In this document: positions 29,139-37,550 of the stretch, one piece after another
Position numbering within the stretch: position 1 is the stretch's first letter
Layout of the letters: every line of letters begins with the position of its first letter
NCBI RefSeq assembly: GCF_023206395.1
Contig: NZ_CP066149.1
Coordinates: forward strand, 2,852,001 to 2,916,000
DNA from: Vibrio sp. ED004
GTDB lineage: Bacteria; Pseudomonadota; Gammaproteobacteria; Enterobacterales; Vibrionaceae
Direction of reading: 5' to 3'
Length of the DNA stretch: 64,000 nt
Notes under the pieces: model-generated
Databases searched by the model: none
The model's input: only the letters and a program-made list of their open reading frames with translations
Told to the model about the DNA's origin: nothing
Made by a program: the position numbers and the translations under genes

Positions 29139-29804
29139 ATGTTTGCAAAAGTCTCTACCGCTATCCAATTGGTGTTAGCTGTCTCCATTTTTTATTTGGG
29201 CTACACCATCTACTCGTTCACCAATAAAGTCGGTGAAATCGTCGATACTTACCCTCAGGTTATCGAGGATTTATCAGGCCTCACCAAAGGGTTAAAAGTC
29301 GAAGAAATGTTAGCGTTTGCTGAGCATGTGAGTGAGTTGGCTCCTCAGGTGTTAGACACGGTTGATGAAGTGAGAAAGACCATTGACCAAGTTAACCAAA
29401 CCGTTTCGTCTGTTGATGGCAAAATTCCCGCGATTTTGGATGAAGTGAAAAACGTTCGCACCGAAGTTGAGCAGGTAAGAACCGAAGTTATCCCACCAAC
29501 GCTGACTGAATTGAAACGCTACCGTGTCGATGTGATGCCACCAATGCTTGCGGAAAGTAAATCTTACCGCGAACAAACTATCCCTGTTGTTGTGGCTGAA
29601 TCTGAAATGCTGAGAGCCGAAGTGCCGGGTATCTTGGATCAAGCAAACTTACTAGCAGATAAGAGTAAAGCACTCGCTCAGGGCGCTGCCGAAGGTGCTG
29701 TGAAAGGGGTAGTGCTGTCACCATTCAACCTGCTTAGAGATGCGGGAGACGGCATTAAAACGCGAGTTCAAAGTGAATTCGAGCCTACGCTTGAAGCTGA
29801 ATAG
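29139..29804 (+). CDS. Membrane-anchored coiled-coil protein of unknown function
   Basis: The 221-residue protein has one N-terminal membrane segment (about 7-27, IQLVLAVSIFYLGYTIYSF) and then a long amphipathic helical region with heptad-like repeats (TVDEVRKTIDQVNQTVSSVD, EVEQVRTEV) and repeating PP(T/M)L(T/A)E / R(A/T)EV.P elements at about 115-170. It resembles apolipoprotein- or methyl-accepting-like helices without a recognised domain. It is monocistronic with SD AAAGGA and a strong terminator. Confidence 0.7.
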   Translation: MFAKVSTAIQLVLAVSIFYLGYTIYSFTNKVGEIVDTYPQVIEDLSGLTKGLKVEEMLAFAEHVSELAPQVLDTVDEVRKTIDQVNQTVSSVDGKIPAILDEVKNVRTEVEQVRTEVIPPTLTELKRYRVDVMPPMLAESKSYREQTIPVVVAESEMLRAEVPGILDQANLLADKSKALAQGAAEGAVKGVVLSPFNLLRDAGDGIKTRVQSEFEPTLEAE

Positions 29805-29854
29805 AAGTTACTGATTCTTGAACAACGGCTTTTCGTTGACGTAATGAAAAAGAA

Positions 29855-29883
29855 AAGGGGCTAGGTATGATACCTAGCCCCTT
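29855..29883. terminator. Bidirectional terminator
   Basis: A 13 bp perfect stem AAGGGGCTAGGTA / TACCTAGCCCCTT with a 3-base loop, between the coiled-coil gene and convergent tesB. Confidence 0.85.
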
Positions 29884-29928
29884 ATTAATTGGTGGTGCAG
29901 TGCTGTGTTGGTAAAAAGCGTCGGCTCA

Positions 29929-30789
29929 TTACTTAGTAAAGCGCATCACACCTTCTTGAACAGCAGTCGCTACTAGCTCACCTTTCTGGTTATAGATCTC
30001 GCCGCGCACTAGGCCACGAGTGTTAGCCGCTGTCGGGCTTTCAATCGCATAAAGCAACCACTCATCCATCTTGAATGGACGGTGGAACCAGATTGAGTGG
30101 TCAATCGTCGCAACTTGGAAGTTGGGCGTCATGATAGAAACTTCATGAGGATGTAGCGCCGTCACCAAGAATCCCCAATCCGATGCGTAAGCTAGCAGGT
30201 ATTGGTGAATAAGTTGGTTATCTGGCAGCGCGCCGTTCGCTCTCACCCAAAGGTACTGCTTTGCTTCGGTCTTTTTAGGCTTTAGCGGGTTAACAACCGT
30301 TACTGGGCGCATCTCAATCGGCTTTTCGCCACAGAAAGTCTTACGTAGCTTTTCAGGCAAGAACTCAGCAATGTGGCTCGCGAGCTCAGTTTCAGAGGCA
30401 AAGTTCTCTGGCCCGGGGATGTTTGGCATTTCATTCTGGTGCTCAAAACCTGGAGCGTCACCATGGTAAGAAGCCGTGAGATAGAAAATAGGGCGGCCAT
30501 TTTGAATCGCTTTAACACGGCGTGTGCTGAAGCTGCGTCCATCTCTTAGGTTCTCAACATCGTAAATAATTGGCTTTTCAGGATCGCCGGGAAACAGAAA
30601 ATAACTGTGGAACGAGTGAACACTGCGGTCATCTTGAACAGTGTAACGAGCAGCCGAAAGCGCTTGTCCCAATACCTGACCGCCGTAAACTTGTGGCAGG
30701 CCAAGGTTCTCACTTTGCCCACGGAATAAACCTTCTTCCAGTTTCTCTAGCTGAAGTAAACTTAGTAATTCTTGTAAAGGTTGACTCAT
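29929..30789 (-). CDS. tesB: Acyl-CoA thioesterase II
   Basis: From ATG 30789 ([12 protein letters not shown]) the product has 286 residues, the usual TesB length, in a double-hotdog fold. Family motifs are [31 protein letters not shown] start, [36 protein letters not shown], and in the second hotdog [13 protein letters not shown] with the catalytic aspartate. It hydrolyses medium and long acyl-CoAs. The frame runs on to ATG 30798, but AGAGGA touches that codon and is nine bases from 30789, so 30789 is the better start. Confidence 0.95.
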   Translation of the reverse strand: MSQPLQELLSLLQLEKLEEGLFRGQSENLGLPQVYGGQVLGQALSAARYTVQDDRSVHSFHSYFLFPGDPEKPIIYDVENLRDGRSFSTRRVKAIQNGRPIFYLTASYHGDAPGFEHQNEMPNIPGPENFASETELASHIAEFLPEKLRKTFCGEKPIEMRPVTVVNPLKPKKTEAKQYLWVRANGALPDNQLIHQYLLAYASDWGFLVTALHPHEVSIMTPNFQVATIDHSIWFHRPFKMDEWLLYAIESPTAANTRGLVRGEIYNQKGELVATAVQEGVMRFTK

Positions 30790-30957
30790 CGCCAGCATTC
30801 CTCTTCGTAAAATGGATGTCAGATTATGGTGTTAATCATTAAGATTAGTCAGATATCTGTCAATAAATCATAGGGTTTCAAGACAGAGTATGAAAGCTCT
30901 CTTATAATTGGTGGGTAGATTTGCCGAGTCCGGCAAACATGTTGAGAGAAATTGAAT

Positions 30958-31398
30958 ATGAAAAAGGCTCTAATTCTTATTACGTCTTTAGTATCGTTTG
31001 GCCTACTTGTTGGCTGCCAAGCAACATCAGAAACGAACGCTTCTCAGGAAGTGGCTGCAGAGAACACTCAAGTGATTTCAGGAACAGTAAGCTATCGCGA
31101 AAGAATTGCATTGCCAGAGAATGCAGTGGTTACCGTAACGCTAGAAGATATTTCACTGGCTGACGCACCATCGACTGTTATCGCAACTCAAGAATTCACC
31201 ACTGACGGTAAGCAAGTACCGTTCGCATTCGAGCTGAGCTACGACAACAACAAAATTCAACCTAACCACCGTTACAACATGCGCGCATCGATTCATGTTG
31301 ACGGCAAACTGCGTTTCACAACGGACACGATTAAGTCAGTGATTACAGATGTAGAAAACACGCAACAAGCAGACCTACGCTTGGTTGGTGTTCGTTAA
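30958..31398 (+). CDS. ybaY: YbaY-family lipoprotein
   Basis: The product (146 residues from ATG 30958) starts with a lipoprotein signal and lipobox LLVGC (Cys at about 20). The mature part holds the YbaY domain: GTVSYRERIALPENAVVTVTLEDISLADAP and FELSYDNNKIQPNHRYNMRASI. Its location is the envelope; E. coli YbaY is glycine-rich domain lipoprotein of unknown function. An upstream TTG (30952) is in frame but ATG fits the SD GAGA spacing better. It is divergent from tesB, as in E. coli. Confidence 0.88.
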   Translation: MKKALILITSLVSFGLLVGCQATSETNASQEVAAENTQVISGTVSYRERIALPENAVVTVTLEDISLADAPSTVIATQEFTTDGKQVPFAFELSYDNNKIQPNHRYNMRASIHVDGKLRFTTDTIKSVITDVENTQQADLRLVGVR

Positions 31399-31448
31399 TT
31401 AGAAATGGATGCCACTGTTAAGGCATCTTAATTAACGTCTTTCGATAG

Positions 31449-31470
31449 ATGGCAGCTCTAGGGCTGCCAT
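31449..31470. terminator. Hairpin between ybaY and atl
   Basis: A perfect 8 bp stem ATGGCAGC / GCTGCCAT with a 6-base loop, followed by a short T stretch on the plus strand. The stop codon of the convergent atl gene is inside the stem. Confidence 0.55.
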
Positions 31471-31760
31471 TTGTATATTCTGAGTTTGACCTTTCCTGCG
31501 TCACTCACTTCAATCCCTTCTTCAACCAGATGTTTCTTCTGGCGATCAAACGAATCACCCTTCAAAGAGATCTCGCCTTTACTGTTGATCACCCGATACC
31601 AAGGCAGTTTGCTACCTTCTGGTAAATTCCCCAGCGCTTTTCCTACATGTCGAGCATAGCCCGGAAATCCTGAAAAACGTGCTATGTCTCCATAAGTTGT
31701 TACTTTCCCATATGGAATTTGGTGAATCACAGCAAAGATTTGGCTCAAAAATTGGTCCAT
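31458..31760 (-). CDS. atl: Alkyltransferase-like protein ATL (YbaZ)
   Basis: From ATG 31760 (MDQFLSQIFAVIHQIPYGK) the product has 100 residues and matches the MGMT C-terminal DNA-binding fold. The active-site region reads LPWYRVINSKGEIS: tryptophan replaces the alkyl-accepting cysteine of the PCHR motif, which is the hallmark of ATL proteins. These bind O6-alkylguanine and pass it to nucleotide excision repair. The 24-residue upstream extension of the open frame (to 31832) lacks conservation and overlaps the divergent gene, so I exclude it. Confidence 0.92.
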   Translation of the reverse strand: MDQFLSQIFAVIHQIPYGKVTTYGDIARFSGFPGYARHVGKALGNLPEGSKLPWYRVINSKGEISLKGDSFDRQKKHLVEEGIEVSDAGKVKLRIYKWQP

Positions 31761-31811
31761 ACTAAATGTTCCTAGTTCATTAATACCACGGATCGGTAGA
31801 AGGAGAGAGCT

Positions 31812-32555
31812 ATGGTTTTTTCGACATTTCAATTTCTAATTACAACATTATTAGCCGTTGTTTGCGCTAGAGCAATCAGTTTAAGTGAAGGGGACATCCC
31901 AGTGCTTGCTATGGTCATTCCTGCATTATGGATTCTGCCGCAGGGTGGTATCGCAGGTTTAGCTTTGCTTGCAGCCATGACGACTTACGGTTTAACCCTT
32001 CCTTTACAGCCAATCACGCTTTCAGTCAGTGCATGGGTGCTATTCCCACTGCTTATGGTTGTTTTCTCAAGACGCAGCAGTTTGTCCGTCGTGATTATTT
32101 CAGGTTTGATTGTCACCACCTTACAGGTCGGGATCATGGTTACGCAATCGGCAGGAAAGCTTGATGGCGCACCTTGGATCACCACGCTGCAGACGCTGTC
32201 TATTATCGTGATTTGGTGGGCAGCGAATCATCTGAAACCCGCGAGTCGACACAGCTGGTGGTCATTGGGCTTGATATTGCCATTATGGATAGCCGACTTA
32301 CCTTATGCAGCTTTGGTGGCCTTGTGTGTCACGGGTATAATGGCATCGATGGAAACGCTCAATCGATTGAAAACTTTCCGTTGGAACAAGCTCTTGTGTT
32401 GGACTCTGCCCACGGTCGGCTTTGCTGCTCTGGTGATAACGCCAAGCATTGAAGTACCAAGCCCTGTGTTTGTGGTGTGGTTGTGTTTGTTGGGTACTGC
32501 ATGGATGACAGACTACATCATTCGAACGGAAGAGAACGAAGACGCCGATCTCTAG
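31812..32555 (+). CDS. Inner-membrane protein of unknown function
   Basis: The 247-residue product is strongly hydrophobic with about seven or eight predicted membrane segments and a short acidic C-terminal tail (RTEENEDADL). SD AAGGAGAG lies 5-6 bases before the ATG. It sits between atl and ffs, a place occupied by a small membrane protein in other Vibrio. No functional motif is recognised. Confidence 0.75.
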   Translation: MVFSTFQFLITTLLAVVCARAISLSEGDIPVLAMVIPALWILPQGGIAGLALLAAMTTYGLTLPLQPITLSVSAWVLFPLLMVVFSRRSSLSVVIISGLIVTTLQVGIMVTQSAGKLDGAPWITTLQTLSIIVIWWAANHLKPASRHSWWSLGLILPLWIADLPYAALVALCVTGIMASMETLNRLKTFRWNKLLCWTLPTVGFAALVITPSIEVPSPVFVVWLCLLGTAWMTDYIIRTEENEDADL

Positions 32556-32796
32556 TTGTGAGTCGGTAATGGTTCGTTTTTCCTGAACAGAGCTAAGCAC
32601 TGGCAGCTTGAATGAATGTGTTATGAAACAAGGACAAAGGTGATGCTTTATCCGACACTTTTACCGTGTGTTGGGTAAAGGGTAATCACTTAAACCACAT
32701 TTGTTTAAAAAGAGTCGCTTTGTGCTTGCAATGGTTGCTGCGATGCTTAATAATCCAATCACTCTTTGAGGCAAGCCTCTTAGAAAAAGAATCTAT

Positions 32797-32904
32797 GGAG
32801 GCTCTGGTCCTCCCGCAACACTAACTTGTGAACTCGGTCAGGCCTGGAAGGGAGCAGCCGCAGCAGGCGACGTGTGTGCCGGGATGTGGCTGGGGCTTCC
32901 ACCC
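32797..32904 (+). ncRNA. ffs: 4.5S RNA (bacterial SRP RNA)
   Basis: The 108-base RNA folds as a long hairpin: GGAGGC at the 5' end pairs with GCTTCC near the 3' end. It contains the SRP core conserved with E. coli, notably GGTCAGGCCTGGAAGGGAG, GCAGCC and GTGTGCCGGGATG, which bind Ffh. It is essential for co-translational membrane targeting. A possible promoter is TTGAGG with AGAATC 16 bases later, just upstream; that is weak evidence. The transposon sits immediately downstream, and positions 32840-32871 are the matching protospacer of the last CRISPR guide. The 240 bp before it shows nothing else. Confidence 0.95.
32840..32871 (+). other. Candidate protospacer inside ffs for the CAST self-guide
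   Basis: Over its first 20 bases it matches the final CRISPR spacer (56013 onward) at 16 positions, with mismatches at 6, 12, 13 and 18. The flanking PAM dinucleotide is TC rather than CC. The presumed transposon end begins 52 bp beyond its 3' edge (47 bp to the presumed 5 bp target duplication), in line with the insertion distance known for I-F3 transposons. Confidence 0.8.
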
Positions 32905-32908
32905 TTCT

Positions 32909-32948
32909 GAAGCCTGCAATATATGTTCGCATAAATTGCAGGCTTTCT
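32909..32948 (+). terminator. ffs terminator spanning the transposon junction
   Basis: A perfect stem AGCCTGCAAT / ATTGCAGGCT (32911-32920 and 32935-32944) extended by GA/TC pairing is followed by TTCTTC. If the transposon starts at TGT 32924, the 5' arm is chromosomal and the 3' arm and T-rich tail belong to the transposon end. Confidence 0.7.
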
Positions 32949-32995
32949 TCATTTCTGCATCATAAGTCTTCATATTTGCACCATAAGTCTTCATA
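32924..32995 (+). repeat. Transposon right end with TnsB-type binding repeats
   Basis: Starting with TGTTCG-CATAAATTGCA, the end contains two direct copies of a 19 bp motif, TGCANCATAAGTCTTCATA, at 32956-32974 and 32977-32995 that differ at one base. The core CATAA is shared by all three and resembles the repeated TnsB sites of other I-F3 elements. tnsA starts 41 bp further on. Confidence 0.8.
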
Positions 32996-33036
32996 GTCTA
33001 TTTTTTGTTGTAGGTTTACAACAAAAGTGATTTGCT

Positions 33037-33660
33037 ATGTTCGACCAAACCAAGAAATCATCTCACGTACACAACATCTGTAAGTTCATGAGCTTGAAGA
33101 ATGATGCTGTTGTTCGCACTCTCTCCATTTTGGAGTTCGATTTCTGCTTTCACCTCGAATATAACGCAAACATTAAAAGTTTTACCTCTCAACCTTTTGG
33201 CTTCCACTATCAATTCAATAATCGTAAGTGCCGATATACCCCAGATTTTTTAGTAACAGATCACAACGAGCAGTCAACCCTCTTCGAAGTAAAACACTCT
33301 AGTCAGATTCTCAAACCTGATTTCAGGAATAGATTTGAAGAGAAACAAAGGGTTGCGTTGAATGAGTTCAACAGACGCTTAGTTTTGGTTACGGAGAAAC
33401 AAATTAGAATGGGACCGACGTTAGATAACTTTAAGTTACTACACCGTTATTCCGGATTGCGAACCGTGACTGAGTTTCAAAAGCTAGTATTGGCGTTTAT
33501 TCAACGAAAACAAATGGTGCAGCTACAAGAGGTGTCTTTGTATTTCGGTTTATCGGAGCAAGACACACTTATCTCTACTCTTCCTTGGATCTCTTCGGGG
33601 CAAATCAAAACAGACCTCAACAATATTGGCTTTGGCCTCGAAACCTACGTTTGGTGTTAA
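33037..33660 (+). CDS. tnsA: TnsA endonuclease, CAST I-F3
   Basis: The 207-residue product has a restriction-endonuclease fold: an acidic residue in SILEFDFCFHLEY (E33 or E41), D70 in YTPDFLV, and E84-V-K86 in LFEVKH, followed by a C-terminal TnsA helical domain. In Tn7-like elements TnsA cuts the 5' ends of the transposon so that movement is cut-and-paste. It is first in the tnsABC operon, two bases from tnsB. Length is close to other I-F3 TnsA proteins. Confidence 0.93.
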   Translation: MFDQTKKSSHVHNICKFMSLKNDAVVRTLSILEFDFCFHLEYNANIKSFTSQPFGFHYQFNNRKCRYTPDFLVTDHNEQSTLFEVKHSSQILKPDFRNRFEEKQRVALNEFNRRLVLVTEKQIRMGPTLDNFKLLHRYSGLRTVTEFQKLVLAFIQRKQMVQLQEVSLYFGLSEQDTLISTLPWISSGQIKTDLNNIGFGLETYVWC

Positions 33661-33662
33661 CT

Positions 33663-35528
33663 ATGCCATCGGACTCTAACAACATATTTGGGTTCTTTGA
33701 TGAATTTGAAGCTTCAGAGGGAGAGTCTCAGCAGCTTCCAATAGAGCTAATTCATGAACCTATTGAAATCTCCTCAACTATTGATTCTCAATCACCGAAG
33801 GTACAGCAAGAAGTTATCCGTCGTATCAAAATCATCGCGTTCGTAGAGAAGCGTTTAAAAGGCGGATGGACCGAGAAAAACTTGAACCCTCTCTTAACTC
33901 TTGTGGAATCGGAATTACAACTCATTCCCCCGAGTTGGCGAACTTTAGCAACTTGGAAAAAATCTTACTTTGAAGTGGGTAAAGACCCATGTGCGCTTAT
34001 TCCTAAGCATACGTTTAAAGGCAATCGACAAAAAGAGTTCGATTCTCAATCTTTAGTTGATGAAGCAATTAACAGCGTATACCTGACTCGTGAACGCTTA
34101 AGTGCTGCTGAAGCATACCGATACTATAAGAGTCGAGTGATTCAATTAAATCGTGGGATTGTCGAGGGGAAAATAAAACCAATTTCCGAACGTTCTTTTT
34201 ACAATCGAATACACGACTTACCTCCTTATGAGGTAGCGATTGCAAGGTTTGGTAAACGATACGCAGACCGAGAATTTCGCTCGGTTGGTCAGCAAGTAGT
34301 TTCGACCAAACCAATGGAGTATGTCGAAATTGACCATACACCAGTCCCAGTAATTTTGATTGATGACGAGCTAGATATTCCTTTGGGACGACCCTATCTG
34401 ACGATGCTATATGACCGCTTCAGTAAATGTATCGTTGGGTGCAGTATCAACTTTAGAGAGCCTAGTTTTGACTCTGTCAGAAAGGCGCTATTGAACTCGC
34501 TACTAGATAAGAGTTGGGTAAAGCAAAGGTATCCATCCATTGATAATGAATGGCCTTGTCACGGCAAAATTGACTGTTTAGTTGTCGATAATGGTGCTGA
34601 ATTTTGGAGTCAAAGCTTGGAAGATTCGTTACGGCCTCTAGTGTCTGACATCCAATACAGTCAAGCAGCTAAACCTTGGCGAAAGTCAGGGATCGAAAAG
34701 CTGTTTGATCAGATGAATAAAGGGTTAGTGAATTCACTACCTGGAAAAACATTCACCAACCCTACTCAACTACAAGATTACAACCCAAAGAAGGATGCGG
34801 TGGTTAGAGTTTCTGTATTTCTTGAATTACTTCATAAATGGATTGTCGATTATTACCACATGGCACCAGATTCAAGAGAACGTGATATTCCATACCACAA
34901 GTGGAACCAATCGGAATGGACTCCCTCCTACTACGTTGGTGCTGAGAAGGAGCAGTTGAGAGTTGAGCTAGGTTTGCTTAGACACCGAACTATTGGAGTG
35001 GTAGGGATTAGACTACATAACTTACGTTATCAGTCCTCCGAACTTATTGAATACCGTAAATATTGGGCATCTAACAATGGTAAAAAGCTTTTTGTTAGGA
35101 CCAAAACAGACCCCTCTGATATCAGCTACATCCATGTTTACCTAGAATCGGAAAAGAGGTACATAAAAGTTCCAGCGGTAGACAACTGTGGATATACAAA
35201 AGGACTGTCCCTTTTTGAACATGAGCGCATACAAAAAGTACGCAGGCTTAACACTAAGCAGCTTGCTGATGATGAGGCGCTTGTGGATACATTTCTGTAT
35301 ATGAAGAAGCGTATTCAGGAAGAAACCGATAGGTTCCGCAGTGCCAAAAGTAATAAGGGTAGCTTGCCTAAAACGGGTAACACTTCGAAATTAGCAAAAT
35401 TTAATGATGTGGGCTCAGAGGGACCAAGCTCAATCAGTACGGCTCCGGCCAAAAAAGAAGCTGCGGTCGTGTTCGATGTTTCAGAACAAGTAGCTGATGA
35501 TGATTTTGAAGATATTGAGGGGTATTGA
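33663..35528 (+). CDS. tnsB: TnsB DDE transposase, CAST I-F3
   Basis: From ATG 33663 the product has 621 residues. The order is N-terminal helix-turn-helix DNA-binding region (about 50-210), an RNase H-like catalytic core with D224 (VEIDHTPVP), D309 (VVDNGAEFW) and E345 (SGIEKLFDQMN), a Mu-type beta barrel (about 430-520) and a C-terminal tail that in Tn7-like systems contacts TnsC. TnsB binds the end repeats and joins the 3' ends to target DNA. The frame is open further upstream inside tnsA, but the ATG two bases after the tnsA stop is the natural start. Confidence 0.95.
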   Translation: MPSDSNNIFGFFDEFEASEGESQQLPIELIHEPIEISSTIDSQSPKVQQEVIRRIKIIAFVEKRLKGGWTEKNLNPLLTLVESELQLIPPSWRTLATWKKSYFEVGKDPCALIPKHTFKGNRQKEFDSQSLVDEAINSVYLTRERLSAAEAYRYYKSRVIQLNRGIVEGKIKPISERSFYNRIHDLPPYEVAIARFGKRYADREFRSVGQQVVSTKPMEYVEIDHTPVPVILIDDELDIPLGRPYLTMLYDRFSKCIVGCSINFREPSFDSVRKALLNSLLDKSWVKQRYPSIDNEWPCHGKIDCLVVDNGAEFWSQSLEDSLRPLVSDIQYSQAAKPWRKSGIEKLFDQMNKGLVNSLPGKTFTNPTQLQDYNPKKDAVVRVSVFLELLHKWIVDYYHMAPDSRERDIPYHKWNQSEWTPSYYVGAEKEQLRVELGLLRHRTIGVVGIRLHNLRYQSSELIEYRKYWASNNGKKLFVRTKTDPSDISYIHVYLESEKRYIKVPAVDNCGYTKGLSLFEHERIQKVRRLNTKQLADDEALVDTFLYMKKRIQEETDRFRSAKSNKGSLPKTGNTSKLAKFNDVGSEGPSSISTAPAKKEAAVVFDVSEQVADDDFEDIEGY

Positions 35529-35529
35529 T

Positions 35530-36591
35530 TTGAACTTAACATCTAGACAGTTTGAGCAACTAAAATTCTTTGAAACCAGCTTTATCGAGTATCCAGCTAT
35601 AACTGAAATCTACTCCATTTTCGATCAGCTTCGTGTTAATCACTCCCTTGGCGGTGAACCGGAGTCTTTCTTGTTAACTGGTGAGGCCGGAAGTGGAAAG
35701 ACGGCTTTGATTAACAACTATCTATCACGCTTTCCGCCGAGTTCAACTTGGAGTAAACAACCTGTTCTTAGCACTAGAGTTCCAAGCCGCATAAATGAAC
35801 AGAACACGCTTACGCAGTTTTTAGTCGATTTAGATGGAAAGTCAGGTGGAAGAGGTACCCGACGACGTAATGAAATTGCTCTTGGTGAGGCTGTCGTAAA
35901 GCAACTTAAACGTAAATCTGTTGAGCTGATTATCGTCAATGAAATTCAAGAGCTTGTGGAGTTTTCTACAGCAGAAGAAAGGCAGGCTATTGCTAATACG
36001 TTCAAATACATAAGTGAAGAAGCAAAAGTCTCGTTTGTGTTGGTTGGTATGCCTTATGCTGATGTGATAGCGACAGAGCCGCAATGGAACTCACGATTAA
36101 GTTGGAGACGAAAGATTAACTATTTCAAGCTGTTGAAAGCTAACAGCCATTCGAGTGGAACGGCATCTTATAGTTTTGACTTGGAGCAAAAAAAGCACTT
36201 TGCTAAATTTGTCGCTGGTTTGAGTGCGAGAATGGGCTTTGATGAACCGCCGGTGCTTACAAAAAATGAAGTGTTATATCCTTTGTTTATTATGTGTAGA
36301 GGGGAGTGCCGAGCGTTAAAGCACTTCTTGAAAGACGCACTACTTATGAGTTTCAGTGAGAACGTTGATACGATAGACAAAGAGATATTGTCACGTACCT
36401 TTTCATTTAAGTTCCCCTACTTGGACAACCCTTTTAATTGTTCTATCGAGGAGCTTCGTCTTCATCAAATTGACTCTGGATCGTCTTACAACCTGAATGC
36501 CATTGCCGTAGAAGATAAGATACTTGCTCCGCGATTTACGGATGCAATTCCATTGAGTATGTTATTGAGCAAAAATGGACTTAAAGCTTAA
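35530..36591 (+). CDS. tnsC: TnsC AAA+ regulator, CAST I-F3
   Basis: The product (353 residues) is an AAA+ ATPase with Walker A GEAGSGKT at 51-58 and Walker B-like LIIVNEIQEL at about 134-143, with asparagine-glutamate in place of the usual DE, then sensor regions (FVLVGMPYAD). It polymerises on DNA next to the TniQ-Cascade complex and recruits TnsAB. I place the start at TTG 35530, one base after the tnsB stop, because GAGGGG is seven bases upstream; an ATG at 35497 is in frame inside tnsB but has no such signal. The last gene of the tnsABC set. Confidence 0.9.
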   Translation: MNLTSRQFEQLKFFETSFIEYPAITEIYSIFDQLRVNHSLGGEPESFLLTGEAGSGKTALINNYLSRFPPSSTWSKQPVLSTRVPSRINEQNTLTQFLVDLDGKSGGRGTRRRNEIALGEAVVKQLKRKSVELIIVNEIQELVEFSTAEERQAIANTFKYISEEAKVSFVLVGMPYADVIATEPQWNSRLSWRRKINYFKLLKANSHSSGTASYSFDLEQKKHFAKFVAGLSARMGFDEPPVLTKNEVLYPLFIMCRGECRALKHFLKDALLMSFSENVDTIDKEILSRTFSFKFPYLDNPFNCSIEELRLHQIDSGSSYNLNAIAVEDKILAPRFTDAIPLSMLLSKNGLKA

Positions 36592-36594
36592 GTA

Positions 36595-36903
36595 TTACTT
36601 CTCGCTCTTTAGGTTCTCCAACAGCACCACCTTCTCTTCATCACTCATCTTATCAATGGCGCACGCTAACTCAGCGCTCAATTCGCTCCTACAGAAAAAG
36701 TAGTTTAGTGGCACATCTAACTCTTCAGCCATGCGCTCAAGCGTACCAATATCAGGTACATGCCTGCCTTTTTCGTAATGATTCATACGACCGCTAGCAG
36801 AACTTTGTTCCATACCGATTTTCACCCCTAAATCTTTTTGGGTGATCTTGGCTTTTTTACGCGCAGCTTTGAGCCTCGCAGGGATGGGGTTGTCTTTTTG
36901 CAC
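36595..36903 (-). CDS. XRE-family repressor, probable CAST regulator
   Basis: The 102-residue protein has an XRE helix-turn-helix (about 17-72: ITQKDLGVKIGMEQSSASGRMNHYEKG, then TLERMAEELDVPLNYFF) and a short C-terminal helix. It is convergent with tnsC (3 bp between stops) and divergent from the 37005 gene. Its promoter region carries two ACTTAG-N5-CTAAGT palindromes, and a third, longer one precedes tniQ. This supports a role as repressor of itself, the neighbouring cargo operon and the tniQ-cas operon. Small XRE regulators with such roles are known in I-F3 elements. Confidence 0.88.
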   Translation of the reverse strand: MQKDNPIPARLKAARKKAKITQKDLGVKIGMEQSSASGRMNHYEKGRHVPDIGTLERMAEELDVPLNYFFCRSELSAELACAIDKMSDEEKVVLLENLKSEK

Positions 36904-36930
36904 TTACACATTTCTTTTCAACCTTTAGAT

Positions 36931-36949
36931 AACTTAGATTGTCTAAGTT
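36931..36949. promoter_or_regulatory. XRE operator 1
   Basis: A perfect palindrome AACTTAG-ATTGT-CTAAGTT in the divergent promoter region between the XRE gene and the 37005 operon. Confidence 0.8.
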
Positions 36950-36965
36950 TTACTGATTTTTGTAT

Positions 36966-36982
36966 ACTTAGCAATCCTAAGT
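36966..36982. promoter_or_regulatory. XRE operator 2
   Basis: ACTTAG-CAATC-CTAAGT, the same half-sites and 5-base spacing as operator 1, centred 34 bp away (about three helical turns), so two dimers could bind on one face. Confidence 0.8.
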
Positions 36983-37004
36983 TTTTATTGCCTGTAAGAG
37001 TCAC

Positions 37005-37550
37005 ATGAAGAAAGTAACCAGAATTAACCCTCACATGTTTAACCTATTGATTGAAAAAGGGATGGATAATTTCTCCGTCACAGAAGCTAGAGATGCTTTG
37101 CTAAACAGTGCTTCAGCCTTCCCGAGCAAGGACGATGCGCGGAAGTATGTTTATAAGCAACTTCTATCATTTGAGGAGAAAGGCTGGCTTTCTGTCATTG
37201 GGGCTCGTAGAGACAAACGCTACCATCAAACTAACGAATTCAAAGCGCTCACAATTGAGCCTAGAGTAGCTAGAAATAGGCAAGCTAAGGTCGATTCAAT
37301 GGATGATCAAACTCCAAAGTGCTCTCTAAATGCATTAGCGCAAGAGAAGAAGCAACATGAAGGCGAGTTGGCGATTACTCTAGGCGAGATTGAGGAGTAC
37401 CAATCATTATTGACGCGTTTCCCAAATAACAAGCAAGATATGCAGCCGCTATTTAATGCGGCAAGAGAACGCTCAGCCAAGCTATTAGGCAAAATTAATG
37501 CACTAACCAACTGGATGCAAGTCGCCCAAAGTAAGGCTCCTCAATGTTAA
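37005..37550 (+). CDS. Hypothetical protein with winged-helix-like N-terminus, paired with helicase
   Basis: The 181-residue product has an N-terminal segment (about 1-80) whose pattern of helices and the GWLSVIGARRDKRYHQT hairpin suggests a winged helix, followed by a helical, probably coiled-coil C-terminal half (about 107-175). No family is recognised. It overlaps the helicase gene by seven bases, so the two products are probably made together and may interact. The promoter carries the two XRE operators, so this operon is likely off until the repressor is lost or diluted. Confidence 0.7.
   Translation: MKKVTRINPHMFNLLIEKGMDNFSVTEARDALLNSASAFPSKDDARKYVYKQLLSFEEKGWLSVIGARRDKRYHQTNEFKALTIEPRVARNRQAKVDSMDDQTPKCSLNALAQEKKQHEGELAITLGEIEEYQSLLTRFPNNKQDMQPLFNAARERSAKLLGKINALTNWMQVAQSKAPQC

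Noticed and set aside
32956..32995. Transposon right end starting at TGCAT 32956 instead of TGT 32924
   Set aside because: It would put the insertion 84 bp from the protospacer edge and would lack the TGT terminus; kept only as an alternative if the empty site shows the whole terminator to be chromosomal.
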